A DNA stretch of 64,000 bases from Ligilactobacillus hayakitensis DSM 18933 = JCM 14209 (GCF_000615845.1 NZ_BAML01000001.1:1-64000); one strand, 5' to 3'. Numbered from the stretch's first letter, positions 9,374 to 23,059 are shown. Notes: generated from the sequence alone by a model not told the origin. A program made the numbers and translations.

Positions 9374-9420
9374 AAAGGCTTGATAAATTTTGTTTAAACA
9401 AGGTTTATCGAGCCTTTTTA
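9374..9420 (+). terminator. Terminator after recA
   Basis: Long stem AAAGGCTTGATAAA / TTTATCGAGCCTTT (one G-T pair) ending in TTTTT. Confidence 0.88.
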
Positions 9421-9713
9421 TATTCTAAGGGGAATGTCTAGGACTTTAAAAGGGAGATTTATCGTGGGTAGTTTATTTGGAAATTTTGAATGAGAAAGAA
9501 ATCGAATTTTCGGTTTTGGAAATGATTGAACATGCGAAAGGCCAAGCATTGATTAAGCTGAATCTAAATTTTTAGGTTAAGTGTGTTTTTATCTCCTAAG
9601 TAATTTTTATTGACATAATAGCATCAAAACCATTAAAATGTTATTGTGTGTATTAATCAAAAGACATCAATTAATGATTTTTAGACATTAATTATAGATG
9701 CGGAGGTGCAAAA
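9421..9713 (+). other. Gap between recA and rny: possible gene remnant plus rny promoter region
   Basis: After the recA terminator there are 293 bases without an intact gene. A 9-codon reading (GTG 9464 to TGA) is too short to defend. Another frame is open from about 9448 to TAG 9575 and reads protein-like (for example EIEFSVLEMIEHAKGQ), but has no credible start or ribosome site. It may be a decayed gene of unknown origin. It does not resemble cinA, which often sits beside recA. Confidence 0.3.
9610..9638 (+). promoter_or_regulatory. rny: Probable rny promoter
   Basis: Consensus -35 TTGACA (9610-9615), 17-base spacer, then TTAAAA as -10, 76 bases before the rny start. Confidence 0.5.
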
Positions 9714-11279
9714 TTGGTATCAACAATTATTATCCTCGTCATCGCCTTAATTACTTTGATTTTAGGTTTTAGTTTAGGTGTTTTTTATCGTAAACACGGT
9801 TACGAGCAAACATTAGATGTAGCGACACAAACGGCAGATGGAATTATTTCCACAGCTAAAAAAGAAGCTGCAGCAAGTAAAAAAGAAGCTATTATTGAAG
9901 CGAAAGAAGAAAGTCATCGTTATCGTTCAGAAATTGAGAGCGAATTGAAAGAACGTCGCTCTGAAATTCAAAAACAAGAAAATCGTTTACTTCAAAGAGA
10001 AGAAAATCTTGATCGTAAAGATAGTGCACTTGATAAACGCGAACAAGTGTTGGAAGAAAAAGAAAACGATTTAGAACTTGAACAAAAACGCTTGGCTGAA
10101 AAAAATGCAAAGGCATCATCACTAGTTCAAGAACAAAGCGAAAAATTAGAAGAGATTGCCGCACTTACAAAAACTGAAGCTGAAGATTTAATCATTAAGC
10201 AAACAAAAGATGAGTTAGTTCATGAACGTGCACTTATGATTAAAGAAAGCGAAGCTGAAGTGCAAGCAACGGTAGATCGTAAATCTAAAGTTTTAATAGC
10301 ACAAGCAATTCAACGAAGTGCTGCTGATATGGTTTCTGATACAACTGTTTCAGTGGTAAACTTACCAAACGATGAAATGAAAGGACGAATTATTGGTCGA
10401 GAAGGACGTAATATTCGGACGTTGGAAAGTTTAACTGGAATTGATTTGATTATTGATGATACCCCTGAAGCAGTGGTATTGAGTGGGTTTGATCCTGTTA
10501 GAAGAGAAATTGCAAAAATGTCACTTGAAAGATTAATTCAAGATGGTAGAATTCATCCTGCTCGAATTGAAGAAATGGTTGATAAGGCTACTAAAGACAT
10601 GGACGCAAGAATTCGTGAAATGGGTGAAGAAGCAATTTTTGATTTAGGTTTGCATACAATGCATCCTGATTTAATTAAGATTGTTGGACGATTAAATTAT
10701 CGTACAAGTTATGGGCAAAATGTGCTTAACCATTCAATTGAAGTTGCAAAAATTGCAGGGGTATTAGCTGCTGAATTAGGTGAAGATGTCACACTGGCGA
10801 AGCGCGCAGGATTATTACACGATATTGGAAAAGCGGTTGATCATGAAATTGAAGGGTCACACGTAGAAATTGGAGTAGAGCTAGCCAAGAAATATCACGA
10901 AAGCGAAACTGTCATTAATACGATTGCTTCTCATCATGGGGATGTTGAAGCAACTTCAGTGATTGCGGTGCTTGTAGCAGCTGCAGATGCAATGTCTGCT
11001 GCTCGCCCTGGTGCTCGAAGTGAATCATTAGAAAGTTATATTCATCGATTACAAAAACTTGAAGATATTTCTAATGATTTTGAAGGTGTACAAAAGAGTT
11101 ATGCCATTCAAGCAGGACGTGAAGTACGTGTTATCGTTAAACCAAATGAGGTTAGTGATTTAGAAGCAATAGTTTTAGCTCGAGACATTCGAAATAGAAT
11201 TGAAGAAGAACTAGAATATCCTGGTAATATTAAAATTACAGTTATTCGTGAGACCCGTGCAGTTGAATACGCTAAATAA
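9714..11279 (+). CDS. rny: Ribonuclease Y
   Basis: A 521-residue membrane-anchored endoribonuclease that starts mRNA decay in Firmicutes. One N-terminal membrane helix (about 2-22) is followed by a long Glu/Lys/Arg-rich coiled coil (about 30-200). Next come a KH RNA-binding domain with [10 protein letters not shown] near residue 225 and an HD domain with [12 protein letters not shown] (His369-Asp370). The start is TTG with GGAGG 7 bases upstream. A terminator follows at 11306. In several relatives small ylbF/ymcA-type genes follow rny; here mutS does. Confidence 0.96.
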   Translation: MVSTIIILVIALITLILGFSLGVFYRKHGYEQTLDVATQTADGIISTAKKEAAASKKEAIIEAKEESHRYRSEIESELKERRSEIQKQENRLLQREENLDRKDSALDKREQVLEEKENDLELEQKRLAEKNAKASSLVQEQSEKLEEIAALTKTEAEDLIIKQTKDELVHERALMIKESEAEVQATVDRKSKVLIAQAIQRSAADMVSDTTVSVVNLPNDEMKGRIIGREGRNIRTLESLTGIDLIIDDTPEAVVLSGFDPVRREIAKMSLERLIQDGRIHPARIEEMVDKATKDMDARIREMGEEAIFDLGLHTMHPDLIKIVGRLNYRTSYGQNVLNHSIEVAKIAGVLAAELGEDVTLAKRAGLLHDIGKAVDHEIEGSHVEIGVELAKKYHESETVINTIASHHGDVEATSVIAVLVAAADAMSAARPGARSESLESYIHRLQKLEDISNDFEGVQKSYAIQAGREVRVIVKPNEVSDLEAIVLARDIRNRIEEELEYPGNIKITVIRETRAVEYAK

Positions 11280-11305
11280 CCAGTATTGATAAAATGAATT
11301 AAAGT

Positions 11306-11337
11306 AAAAAGCTAAGGAGTTATTCTTTAGCTTTTTT
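11306..11337 (+). terminator. Terminator after rny
   Basis: Stem AAAAAGCTAA / TTAGCTTTTTT with a 10-11 base loop and a T run. Confidence 0.8.
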
Positions 11338-11460
11338 ATTTATGATTGTAAAGTTAGAATAATCTGGAAAATCAAAGAGGAAAAAAGCAATATATTAAAA
11401 AACATGGTAAAATAATAGAAGCGCAAAAAAATTCGAACTATTTAAGAAAGGAACGAAGAT

Positions 11461-14099
11461 ATGCCTCAAAAAACAAAGAATACACCAATGATGGAACAAT
11501 ATTTAAAAATTAAAGCCCAATACCCTGATGCTTTTTTATTCTATCGGCTAGGTGATTTTTATGAGATGTTTTATGATGATGCGGTTAAAGGATCGCAAAT
11601 CTTGGAACTTACATTAACGCAAAGAAATAAAAATGCTGTCGATCCAATCCCAATGTGTGGGGTACCGCATCATGCAGCTCAAAATTATATTGATATTTTG
11701 GTTGATAAAGGGTATAAAGTTGCAGTTTGTGAACAAGTTGAAGACCCCAAACAAGCAAAGGGAATGGTAAAAAGAGAAGTTGTTCAGTTAATTACACCCG
11801 GAACAATTCTCGATACAGGCGTTAATGATGCTAAAGAAAATAATTATTTAACCGCAGTATATCAATCTGAAAATAATTATGGGTTTGCGTATGTTGATTT
11901 ATCAACTGGCGAAATCAGAGTTACATCAATGAGTGATATGGCTGCAATTATGAATGAATTGATGGCTTTAAGAACTAAAGAAGTAGTTGTAAATCCTGAT
12001 TTTAGTGAAGAAAACCAATTAATGATTAAAAAATTAAAAATCTTGGTTTCAGTTCAAACTGAGATTAAACAAAGTTCTGAAGCAAACTATGTTAGCCAAG
12101 GAATTGATCTTGAATTAGAAAAAAAGGTATTAGGATACTTAATTACCTACCTTAAAGAAACACAAAAAAGAGCATTAGCACACTTGCAAAAAGCAATTCA
12201 CTATGAACTTTCAAATTATTTAAAATTAGATCATTATGCTAAACAAAATTTAGAGCTAACACGTAATTCAAGAACTCAAAAGAAATCAGGCACACTGCTT
12301 TGGTTATTAGATGCTACTAAAACAGCTATGGGCGGAAGAATGTTAAAACAATGGATAGAACGCCCATTGATTGATATTAAACAAATTCAAAAACGTCAAG
12401 TGATGGTTGAAAATTTATTAGAGAATTTTTTTGAAAGAAGTAGTTTACAAGAAGAATTAGCTAATGTATACGATTTAGAACGTTTGGCTGGTAGAATTGC
12501 CTTTGGAAATGTAAACGGGCGAGATTTGGTTCAATTAAAATCTTCATTAGAACACATTCCTCAAATTCAATATTTACTAAACGAATTAAATGATGGTGTT
12601 TTTGACGATTTGATTCAAAAAATTGATCCCTTGGAAGATATTGCAGATTTGATTGAACAAGCCGTTGTTGACGAACCACCAATTTCAGTTACTGATGGTG
12701 GCATTATTCGTGATGGCTATGATATGGATTTAGATCAGTATAACGATGCATTACGTAATGGTAAAGTTGGTTAACAGAATTAGAAGCAAAAGAACGAAAA
12801 GAAACAGGGATTAATAATTTAAAGATAGGCTTTAATAAAGTTTTTGGTTATTATATTGAAGTTTCTAAAGGGAATTTAAAAAAGTTACCTGAAGATCGCT
12901 ATCAAAGAAAGCAAACTTTGACGAATGCAGAACGTTTTATTACGCCAGAATTAAAGGAAAAAGAAGCATTAATTTTGGGTGCTCAAAGTAAAGCAACTGA
13001 ACTTGAGTACAAATTATTTGTGGATTTACGTGATCAGATTAAAGATCAAATTCAACGAATTCAAAATTTAGCTAAGGTTATTTCAGAATTAGATGTTCTT
13101 CAAAGCTTTGCAGTTGTAAGTGAACAAGGAAAATTTGTGAAGCCACAATTGAAGGTAGATTCGCGCGATTTAGAAATTCAAGAAGGATGGCATCCAGTTG
13201 TTGAACGAGTATTAGGAAAACAAAGTTATGTGCCAAACGACATTCAGATGACATCAGGACGCGATATTTTATTAATTACGGGACCAAATATGTCTGGTAA
13301 AAGTACGTATATGCGCCAATTAGCTTTAACTGTTGTGATGGCCCAAATTGGGTGTTTTGTTCCAGCAAAATCAGCTAAAATGCCAATTTTTGATCAAATA
13401 TTTACAAGAATTGGGGCAGCAGATGATTTAATATCTGGTGAATCAACTTTCATGGTAGAAATGAAGGAAACAAATCAAGCGTTACAAAATGCAACAAAGA
13501 ATAGCTTATTGTTGTTTGATGAAATTGGACGTGGAACAGCAACATTTGATGGAATGGCGTTAGCACAATCAATTATTGAATATGTACATGATAATATTGG
13601 GGCAAAGACATTATTTTCAACTCATTATCATGAATTAACAGTATTGGATGAAGAACTACCACATTTAAGTAACGTACATGTTGGCGCAATTGAAGAAAAT
13701 GGAGAATTAATTTTTCTTCATAAAATGCAAGATGGGCCAGCTGACAAGTCATACGGGATTCACGTCGCAAAATTAGCGGGAATGCCTAATGATTTACTTG
13801 ATCGGGCAGACGTAATTTTGAGTAAGTTAGAAAGCCAAGAAGTAACGCAACTACAAGATAAAATTATCGAAGCCAAAAGTGTCAATGAAGAAGAAATTCG
13901 AACTAACACAAAGAAGAATAAAGAGCAAAATAATGATGATTCACAACTTTCATTATTTACACCAGAGATAGTACAAGTGAATAATAAAGATGATAAACTA
14001 ATTAAAGAAATTAAAGATCTAGATTTAATTGAAATGACTCCATTAGATGTAATGAATGTCGTTTATAAGTGGCAAAAACAACTCAAAAAGAAGGGTTAA
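11461..14099 (+). pseudogene. mutS: DNA mismatch repair protein MutS, split by a one-base frameshift
   Basis: MutS recognises mismatches and signals to MutL. The first reading covers residues 1-437 and includes the mismatch-binding FYEMF region (about 34-40). It ends at TAA 12772-12774, right after ALRNGK. Adding one base to the A3 run at 12763-12765 restores an uninterrupted 879-residue protein through [14 protein letters not shown] and on to Walker [10 protein letters not shown] (about 608) and FDEIGRGT. The downstream half would otherwise open only at TTG 12918 with no ribosome site. As written, the ATPase half is not joined to the sensor half. This is either a real null mutation or a base-call error. 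Confidence 0.9.
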
Positions 14100-14105
14100 A
14101 CTCTT

Positions 14106-16064
14106 ATGGCAAGAATACATGAACTTTCAGAAGTTTTAGCAAACCAAATTGCAGCTGGAGAAGTGGTTGAAAGACCAGCATCGGTTGTTAAAGAGTTAGC
14201 TGAAAATTCAATTGACGCTAAAGCAAGTCGAATAGATATTTTGGTTGAAGATGCAGGACTAAAACAGATTAGAATTATTGATGACGGGATTGGAATTGAA
14301 TCTGAGGATGTTGAGATGGCTTTTAAAAGACATGCAACCAGTAAAATTTTAAGTCGCGAAGATTTATTTAAAATTAATACACTGGGCTTTCGAGGCGAAG
14401 CTTTGCCAAGTATTTCCTCTGTTGCTGATGTTGTGATGAAAACAGCAACAAAAGGAAAGCCTGGGACTTTGTTGCATATTAAAGGTGGTCAAAAGGAAGA
14501 ACTAAAATCAACTCAAAGTCGTGAAGGAACAGAAATAACTGTTAATAATCTTTTCTATAATACACCGGCAAGATTAAAATATGTTAAAACTAATGCAACT
14601 GAATTATCTAAGATATCTGATATTGTTAACCGTTTAGCGCTAAGTCATACTAATATTGCCTTTTCGTTAAGTAATAATGGAAAAACAATTTTCCAGTCTG
14701 CTGGAAATAATAATTTGCAACAAACGATTGGTGCGATTTATGGCATTAAGGTCGCAAGAGAAATGTTATCATTTACTGGTGAAACTGGCGCCTTTAAAAT
14801 TAGCGGGTATACATCATTACCGAAAGTTACGCGAGCAGCCAAAAAGGCGATTAGTATTTTGATTAATGGACGTTATGTGAAGAATTTTGCCTTATCCAAG
14901 GCGATTATTGAGGGATATGGATCAAAGTTAATGGTTGGCCGTTATCCAATAACTGTTTTAAATATTGAACTTGATCCGCTTTATGTCGACGTTAATGTTC
15001 ACCCAACGAAGCAAGAAGTGCGAATTTCGGATGAAGATGTGCTTGCAAAGTTAATCGCGGATACAATTTATGCGCGGATTAGTGAAGAAAATCTGATTCC
15101 AAATGGGTTGGAAAATTTAAAGAGTAGAAAAAAAGAGAAGGTAGATATTGAACAGCTGTCAGTTGGTTTAAATCAAGTCTATAAGAAAAAAAATGATTGT
15201 CTTCAAAAAAAACAAACATATTCTGAGGAGGTAATTGCGCCTCTAGTCGGAAGTTCTAGTACTACAAAACCCGAAGTAATAAAAGAAAAAATTGAACCGA
15301 TTATTATTACAAACAAAAGTCAGTTAGAAGATAATGTAATGAAAAAATGGGATGAACGTTTTTTAATTACAAACCAATCTGATGAAGATAAAAATCTACA
15401 TGTTACAGAAGAAAGTCAAACTTACGATAACAGTGCTGGATCTAAAGAACGTTTTCCAGATTTATTATATATAGGACAAACTCACGGAACATTTTTACTG
15501 GCTGAAAGTTCAGACGGTTTATATATAATTGATCAACATGCTGCTCAAGAACGGGTTAAGTATGAGTATTATCGTAAAGAAATAGGAAATGTTACTTTAG
15601 ATCAACAAAATTTATTGGTGCCGATTATTTTAACTTATCCGACAACAGATTCATTGATTTTGGATGAAAAGATTCCAAAATTAGCTAAATTAGGAATTAT
15701 CATTGAAGATTTTGGGCAAAACAGCTATATTGTGCGTCAACATCCAACTTGGCTTACAGAAGGTCAGGAGCAAGAAGAAATTAAGGAGATAATTGACGAA
15801 TTTTTAAAAGATAAAGATTTAACGATTGAAAAATTTCGGCATGAAACAGCAATGATGATTAGTTGCAAGCAATCTATTAAAGCTAACCATCATTTAGAGC
15901 CTGTACAAGCTAAATCAATTCTCAAGCAATTAGCAGAATGTAAAAATCCATTTAATTGCCCACACGGACGTCCAACGTTAATCAGGTTGACGAATAAAAA
16001 TTTAGAAAAGATGTTTAAGCGAATTCAAGATCCGCATGAAACAGGAATTATAGAAGATTATTAA
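14106..16064 (+). CDS. mutL: DNA mismatch repair endonuclease MutL
   Basis: A 652-residue GHKL ATPase that couples MutS to strand incision. N-terminal motifs ENSIDA, DDGIGI and GFRGEAL are intact. The C-terminal domain keeps the endonuclease metal-binding motif [12 protein letters not shown] (about 477-488), and later [10 protein letters not shown] and CPHGRP, so this is the nicking type found in bacteria without MutH. The middle linker (about 340-440) is low complexity. It starts 6 bases after the mutS stop and belongs to the same operon. MutL is intact although mutS upstream is interrupted. Confidence 0.95.
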   Translation: MARIHELSEVLANQIAAGEVVERPASVVKELAENSIDAKASRIDILVEDAGLKQIRIIDDGIGIESEDVEMAFKRHATSKILSREDLFKINTLGFRGEALPSISSVADVVMKTATKGKPGTLLHIKGGQKEELKSTQSREGTEITVNNLFYNTPARLKYVKTNATELSKISDIVNRLALSHTNIAFSLSNNGKTIFQSAGNNNLQQTIGAIYGIKVAREMLSFTGETGAFKISGYTSLPKVTRAAKKAISILINGRYVKNFALSKAIIEGYGSKLMVGRYPITVLNIELDPLYVDVNVHPTKQEVRISDEDVLAKLIADTIYARISEENLIPNGLENLKSRKKEKVDIEQLSVGLNQVYKKKNDCLQKKQTYSEEVIAPLVGSSSTTKPEVIKEKIEPIIITNKSQLEDNVMKKWDERFLITNQSDEDKNLHVTEESQTYDNSAGSKERFPDLLYIGQTHGTFLLAESSDGLYIIDQHAAQERVKYEYYRKEIGNVTLDQQNLLVPIILTYPTTDSLILDEKIPKLAKLGIIIEDFGQNSYIVRQHPTWLTEGQEQEEIKEIIDEFLKDKDLTIEKFRHETAMMISCKQSIKANHHLEPVQAKSILKQLAECKNPFNCPHGRPTLIRLTNKNLEKMFKRIQDPHETGIIEDY

Positions 16065-16080
16065 TAAAAAGGAAAACATT

Positions 16081-16679
16081 ATGTACGAGTTTTTAACGGG
16101 GACGGTAGTAGAAATAACACCCTCATATATAGTATTAGAAAATCAAGGTGTAGGGTATTTAGTCTATTGTGCCAACCCTTTTAGATATGAAGAAAATACG
16201 GAAACTAAAATTTTTGTCTATCAAGCAGTTCGAGAAAATAGTATAACTTTATATGGATTTAAAACATCTTCAGAAAAAAAGTTATTCTTGAAATTACTAG
16301 ATGTTTCAGGTATCGGACCTAAAAGTGCACTTGCAATTTTAGCGAATGATGACAATCGAGGCTTAGTTTTTGCTATTGATAATGATGATGATAAATACTT
16401 AACTAAGTTCCAGGGATTGGGAAGAAAACAGCAAAACAGATTGTACTTGATTTGAAAGGCAAACTTTCTGATTTAGACAGTGAAAGTTTTGCTGGTCAAG
16501 AAACATTAGATTTATCATTAAATGTCGATTCTAAGTATCTTAATGAAAGTATCGAAGCGTTATTAGCATTAGGATATACCAAGACTGAAGTTAAAAAAGT
16601 TGCGAAAAAATTACAAGATTTTGATGGCAAATCAACAGATGATTTCTTACGCCAAGGACTACGCTTGATTATGAAATAA
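16081..16679 (+). pseudogene. ruvA: Holliday junction helicase subunit RuvA, split by a one-base frameshift
   Basis: RuvA holds the four-way junction for the RuvB motor. The N-terminal OB domain and the first helix-hairpin-helix ([11 protein letters not shown]) are in one frame to about residue 110. There a CC at 16410-16411 stands where CCC is expected, and the frame runs to TGA at 16453-16455. Restoring one C gives [19 protein letters not shown], the second helix-hairpin-helix, followed by the RuvB-binding domain III and a total of 199 residues, the normal RuvA length. Without it, the tail that contacts RuvB is detached. Confidence 0.9.
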
Positions 16680-16705
16680 TCTAGAAAAATGAAAGGAGGG
16701 AAATA

Positions 16706-17722
16706 ATGGCATTTGAAGACGAAAGAATTATTTCGACGGAACAAACAAATGGTGATGAATTTGTTGACATGAGTTTACGTCCCAAAATGTTTGATCAATA
16801 TATTGGACAACAACGCTTAATTGATGAAATTGACGTATATATCAAAGCAGCAAAACAACGTGAAGAATCATTAGATCATGTTTTGTTATATGGACCTCCT
16901 GGTTTAGGGAAAACAACTTTAGCAAATGTAATCGCAAACGAAATGGGAGTTAAAATAAAAACAACCACAGGACCTGCAATTGAAAAGCCGGGTGATTTAG
17001 TAGCATTATTAAATGAATTGGAGCCCGGAGATGTATTATTTATTGATGAAATTCATCGTTTGCCAAAAACAGTTGAAGAAATCCTGTACTCTGCAATGGA
17101 AGATTATTTTATTGATATCATTATCGGGCAAGGGCCAACTGCTCATCCAGTTCATTTCCCATTACCGCCATTTACTTTGATTGGAGCGACAACGCGGGCG
17201 GGGATGCTATCAGCTCCGCTTCGTACGCGCTTCGGAATTATTGGACATATGGAGTACTATAGTGAAGGCGATTTAACCAAAATTATTGAAAGATCAGCAA
17301 GGATTTTATCTTCTGAAATTAAAGAACAAGGGGCTCATGAAATTGCGCGCCGTTCACGAGGAACACCGAGAATTGCTAATAGATTGTTAAAACGTGTCCG
17401 TGATTTTTCTGAAGTTCAACAAAAGGATGCAATTGATGTTGGAGTCGTTGATTATGCTTTGAATTTATTACGTGTTGATAAAAAAGGGCTTGATCAAACG
17501 GACAGAAAGTTAATAGAATCAATGATTCGTTTTTATAATGGTGGTCCAGTTGGACTCAATACCATTGCTGCTAATATCGGGGAAGAAACTGATACAATTG
17601 CTGAAGTAATCGAGCCTTACTTAATGCAAATTGGTTTTATAAAACGGACACCAAGGGGGAGAGTTGTTACCCCTGAAGCGTACGAACATTTAGGAATAAA
17701 ATATGAAAATAATGAGGGATAA
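16706..17722 (+). CDS. ruvB: Holliday junction branch-migration ATPase RuvB
   Basis: A 338-residue AAA+ motor that works with RuvA to move Holliday junctions. Walker A GPPGLGKT is at 63-70 and Walker B FIDEIHRL follows. Sensor and arginine-finger regions ([16 protein letters not shown]) are present, and the C-terminal winged helix closes with [15 protein letters not shown] lies upstream of the ATG. Length is normal and no frame break is seen. It sits 26 bases after ruvA and 2 bases before queA. Confidence 0.96.
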   Translation: MAFEDERIISTEQTNGDEFVDMSLRPKMFDQYIGQQRLIDEIDVYIKAAKQREESLDHVLLYGPPGLGKTTLANVIANEMGVKIKTTTGPAIEKPGDLVALLNELEPGDVLFIDEIHRLPKTVEEILYSAMEDYFIDIIIGQGPTAHPVHFPLPPFTLIGATTRAGMLSAPLRTRFGIIGHMEYYSEGDLTKIIERSARILSSEIKEQGAHEIARRSRGTPRIANRLLKRVRDFSEVQQKDAIDVGVVDYALNLLRVDKKGLDQTDRKLIESMIRFYNGGPVGLNTIAANIGEETDTIAEVIEPYLMQIGFIKRTPRGRVVTPEAYEHLGIKYENNEG

Positions 17723-17724
17723 TA

Positions 17725-19922
<2,198 letters not shown>

Positions 19923-19992
19923 GTTAAACTAGTCAATTTATTAATAATTTGATAAGGTAGTTAATATAGTAAAGTAGATTGGAGAATTGAAG

Positions 19993-20305
19993 ATGCAAAA
20001 TACACAAACAATTATTATGTTCGTTGTTTTTATTGGACTATTATATTTTATGATGTTACGTCCACAAAAAAAAACAACAAGAAAAACGACAAGAAATGCT
20101 TGGTAATTTGAAAAAAGGTGACGAAGTTGTAACAATTGGTCGTCTTCACGGGATTGTTGATAGCATTGATCAAGAAACTAAAACAGTTACACTTGATTGT
20201 GACGGTGTTTATTTAGTATTTGATTTATCAGCAATTGGGCAAGTAAAACCTTCAAAGGAAGCTAACGAAGAAAAAGTTGATTCTGATAAAAAGGTAGAAG
20301 AATAA
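19993..20305 (+). pseudogene. yajC: Preprotein translocase subunit YajC, split by a one-base frameshift
   Basis: YajC is a small SecDF-associated membrane protein. ATG 19993, preceded by GGAG, opens an N-terminal membrane helix (MQNTQTIIMFVV...) ending at MLRPQKK. An A9 run at 20066-20074 then throws the frame to TAA at 20104-20106. Removing one A gives KKQQEKRQEMLGNLKKGDEVVTIG in fragments that match the family exactly, and a 103-residue protein ending at 20305. A9 is the longest homopolymer involved in the four frameshifts here, so slippage, phase variation or miscalling are all possible. Confidence 0.85.
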
Positions 20306-20344
20306 TAAAAAAGAGACTGATAAAAACTATATTTCAGTCAAAAA

Positions 20345-20390
20345 AAACGCTAGAAATTCAACGTTTAATTACGTAGTTTCTAGCGTTTTT
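20345..20390. terminator. Bidirectional terminator between yajC and yfhO
   Basis: Stem AACGCTAGAAA / TTTCTAGCGTT with A-rich and T-rich flanks on each side, serving the two convergent genes. A smaller AGACTGA / TCAGTC hairpin lies just before it. Confidence 0.85.
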
Positions 20391-23059
20391 TAATTTTGAA
20401 ACATTTTTTTCAGATGATTATATATGTGAGTTTCCTTAATATTTATAATTCCTAAAATACCAATAGAAATAATGGAAATCCATAAGCCTAAGAAGAAATA
20501 TGGTGGGGTATATTTCAAGGTTATTTGATGCTTACCTTTATTTATCGGAAAGGCAAGAAATGTATTTTGTACTTTTTTAGGAGTAACTTCTTTGTCATCA
20601 ATATAAGCTTTCCAACCACTATTGTAAGGAATTGTTGTTGTGAACCATTGATGTGATTTACTAATATGAATAGGTCCCGTCAAATGGGTATCGCTCAAGT
20701 ACTTTGGTTGCCATGATTGTTCAGCAATTTTCTTTATTTTACTTTTGACAAGTTTATTATCCATTTGATAAAGTACGAAATTTTCTAGCCAAAGATTATC
20801 ATTTTTAAATTTAGCAGTGATTGTAATTTCATGATTTTTAGCATGATTAGCGACATTAACTAAAGTAGTGTGGCGAAATGTGTCATAATTATTCATTTTT
20901 TCGTCATTTAAATACCATTCAACATTATCTTTATCTAAGTTACTTCCTAAGGAAAGATAGTATGAATCATTAGTTTTAGGAGTAAATTTAAAAATAATTT
21001 TTGCTACTTTATTTGGATTACTTTTCTTGAAGGTAGCATTGGTTAATGTTGTTTGTTGTTTAGTATTACTAAAGATTACATGATTAAAGTTAATAGCTGT
21101 AAAATAACGAGTTTGCGGCATTGAATTTGATACAGAGTTTAACCAATTTGTTTGATATCCGATTGGATTATCAAAAATGTTGTGAATCTTGCTAATTGAA
21201 GCGTTACTAGCATATCCAAGCGGCAAAGAAAATTGATTTTTAAAAATTTTTGTACGCCGATCTTCATGTAAATATTTATATGAAGATAAATCTTGTCTTT
21301 GTGATAATTGCATTAAAGGATATCCTTGGCTCGTAGTACTATCTAGCTCCGCATAATTACGTGGAGCTATAAAATACTTCATTGCCAATAAGCTATCAGT
21401 TATGAGTGTTCCATTGGAATAAGTAACATAATTATCACCATCTGGTTGTCCAATCATTCCATAAAAATCCGGGATGGTTTTTTCAAGTGCGGAACTAAAA
21501 TAAGATCCGGAATTCATATTGTGAGCGAGCCCATCATTTTTAGTACGACTATAAATTTGTCCGATTCGATAAAAAGAAGAATCTTTATGAGAAATCCATT
21601 GACTATTTTTTGAAAGTGCAGCGCTCGGATTCGCAAATTCATCTTGAGATAAGTAACTTAGATTATTAAGTGAGTAAATAAAATTAGTACTTAATTCAAT
21701 GATAACAAAAGATAAAAACAAAATTTTCTTTAAAATTAGGCGCTCAAAACCACTATGCATATTTAATATCACTAAAGCTAAAACAAAGAAAACAGATGTT
21801 AAAATTAAAGTTTCTTTCGAAATATAGCTGAATTTATTTTGATTAATCCAAGAATAAATAATAATTCCAATTAATAATAAACTCACAAAAGCAGCTTGAA
21901 ATTTGGGAATGCTAACGGAGTAATCTTGAATGGCGTTAGCAGCCAAAAAGAGCATCCAAAATGAAACTATAAAAGAAAAACGGTAGGGATACCAAACTGG
22001 AAATTGCATTCCATGCCAAAGTAAATCTAGTGGCTCGAAAAATAATGAACCAAATAAAAGGATGCTTACTAATGAAGCGCTAATTTTTTCTTTAATTTGT
22101 TTATTAGGGTTAAAGAAGTATAGGAAAAATAAAATTAATCCCAAACTCCCGATAAACAAATTCGGATAACCAGTAGGCATTTGTTCAAAATCAAAGGACC
22201 CGATAGTAAACTTTGATAATATTTTTAGTGGATTATATTCTATCTTTAAATGAATATTTTGTTCAGTATATTGGCCTTTGCTATTAATTAAAGTATAAAA
22301 TGTTGGAATAAGTAAGACAGCTACACTGCTAGCTGCTAAAAAACTATGAATAATAAAATTTCTGATATTTTTTAGTAATGTTTGAATTGAGCTAAAATAT
22401 GAAGTTTGGTACCAAATAAAGAATAAACATAAGAAAATGGCAACCATATACCCCATATAATAGTTATCAAGAAACATTAATGCTAATGTTAAAGGATACA
22501 ACCAATAGTTCTTCTTTTCCATTAAATTAAAGAATCCTAAAATTATAAATGGTAAAAGGATTGGCGCATCTGTCCAAATGAGATTTAACTGATTAGCAAC
22601 ATTCCAAGCCATGAATGCATATGAAGTAGCGAATGAAATTGTAATCAACCCATCAGTGATTTTTCTTTTTTCTAAAAAATATGCAAAGGATAAACCTGAA
22701 AAACCATATTTTAAAATAGTTATGAGCAAAATTCCTGCTGTAATATTTTGTTGAGAAAAGAATAGAAGAATTAGATTGAAAGGACTAAGCAAGTAATATG
22801 CCCATTCACCAATCATTTGCCCTCCAATTGCTTTTGAAAATGAAAAGAAAAATCTTTCAGGATGATGTAAGAGTGTATCTTTAAAAAATGAATAAAAATC
22901 AACATATTGTTGTCCTAAATCAACTGTTAAGATTGTATTATTTCCGAATGGAAACATTTGGCGTGAAATAAAATAAACTAAAGAAATCCCCATCGGAATA
23001 AAAAAACTGAACCAAAGTACGTTATGGTCCAAAAATATAGAATTGAAACGTTTTTTCAT
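20390..23059 (-). CDS. yfhO: YfhO-family large membrane protein
   Basis: An 889-residue protein with about a dozen predicted membrane segments in the first two thirds, a soluble extracellular region (about 490-860) and a last membrane helix near the C-terminus. This is the layout of YfhO proteins, GT-C-like membrane enzymes tied in Gram-positives to glycosylation of teichoic acids or related polymers. The start is ATG at 23059 with AAAGGA upstream on the minus strand. It is the only minus-strand gene between ftsK and tag and has its own terminator. The exact substrate cannot be inferred here. Confidence 0.82.
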   Translation of the reverse strand: MKKRFNSIFLDHNVLWFSFFIPMGISLVYFISRQMFPFGNNTILTVDLGQQYVDFYSFFKDTLLHHPERFFFSFSKAIGGQMIGEWAYYLLSPFNLILLFFSQQNITAGILLITILKYGFSGLSFAYFLEKRKITDGLITISFATSYAFMAWNVANQLNLIWTDAPILLPFIILGFFNLMEKKNYWLYPLTLALMFLDNYYMGYMVAIFLCLFFIWYQTSYFSSIQTLLKNIRNFIIHSFLAASSVAVLLIPTFYTLINSKGQYTEQNIHLKIEYNPLKILSKFTIGSFDFEQMPTGYPNLFIGSLGLILFFLYFFNPNKQIKEKISASLVSILLFGSLFFEPLDLLWHGMQFPVWYPYRFSFIVSFWMLFLAANAIQDYSVSIPKFQAAFVSLLLIGIIIYSWINQNKFSYISKETLILTSVFFVLALVILNMHSGFERLILKKILFLSFVIIELSTNFIYSLNNLSYLSQDEFANPSAALSKNSQWISHKDSSFYRIGQIYSRTKNDGLAHNMNSGSYFSSALEKTIPDFYGMIGQPDGDNYVTYSNGTLITDSLLAMKYFIAPRNYAELDSTTSQGYPLMQLSQRQDLSSYKYLHEDRRTKIFKNQFSLPLGYASNASISKIHNIFDNPIGYQTNWLNSVSNSMPQTRYFTAINFNHVIFSNTKQQTTLTNATFKKSNPNKVAKIIFKFTPKTNDSYYLSLGSNLDKDNVEWYLNDEKMNNYDTFRHTTLVNVANHAKNHEITITAKFKNDNLWLENFVLYQMDNKLVKSKIKKIAEQSWQPKYLSDTHLTGPIHISKSHQWFTTTIPYNSGWKAYIDDKEVTPKKVQNTFLAFPINKGKHQITLKYTPPYFFLGLWISIISIGILGIINIKETHIYNHLKKMFQN

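Noticed and set aside
12763-12774. Programmed frameshift as explanation for split mutS
   Set aside because: No slippery heptamer, and no pseudoknot that I can see; no MutS family is known to use one. A simple indel is enough.
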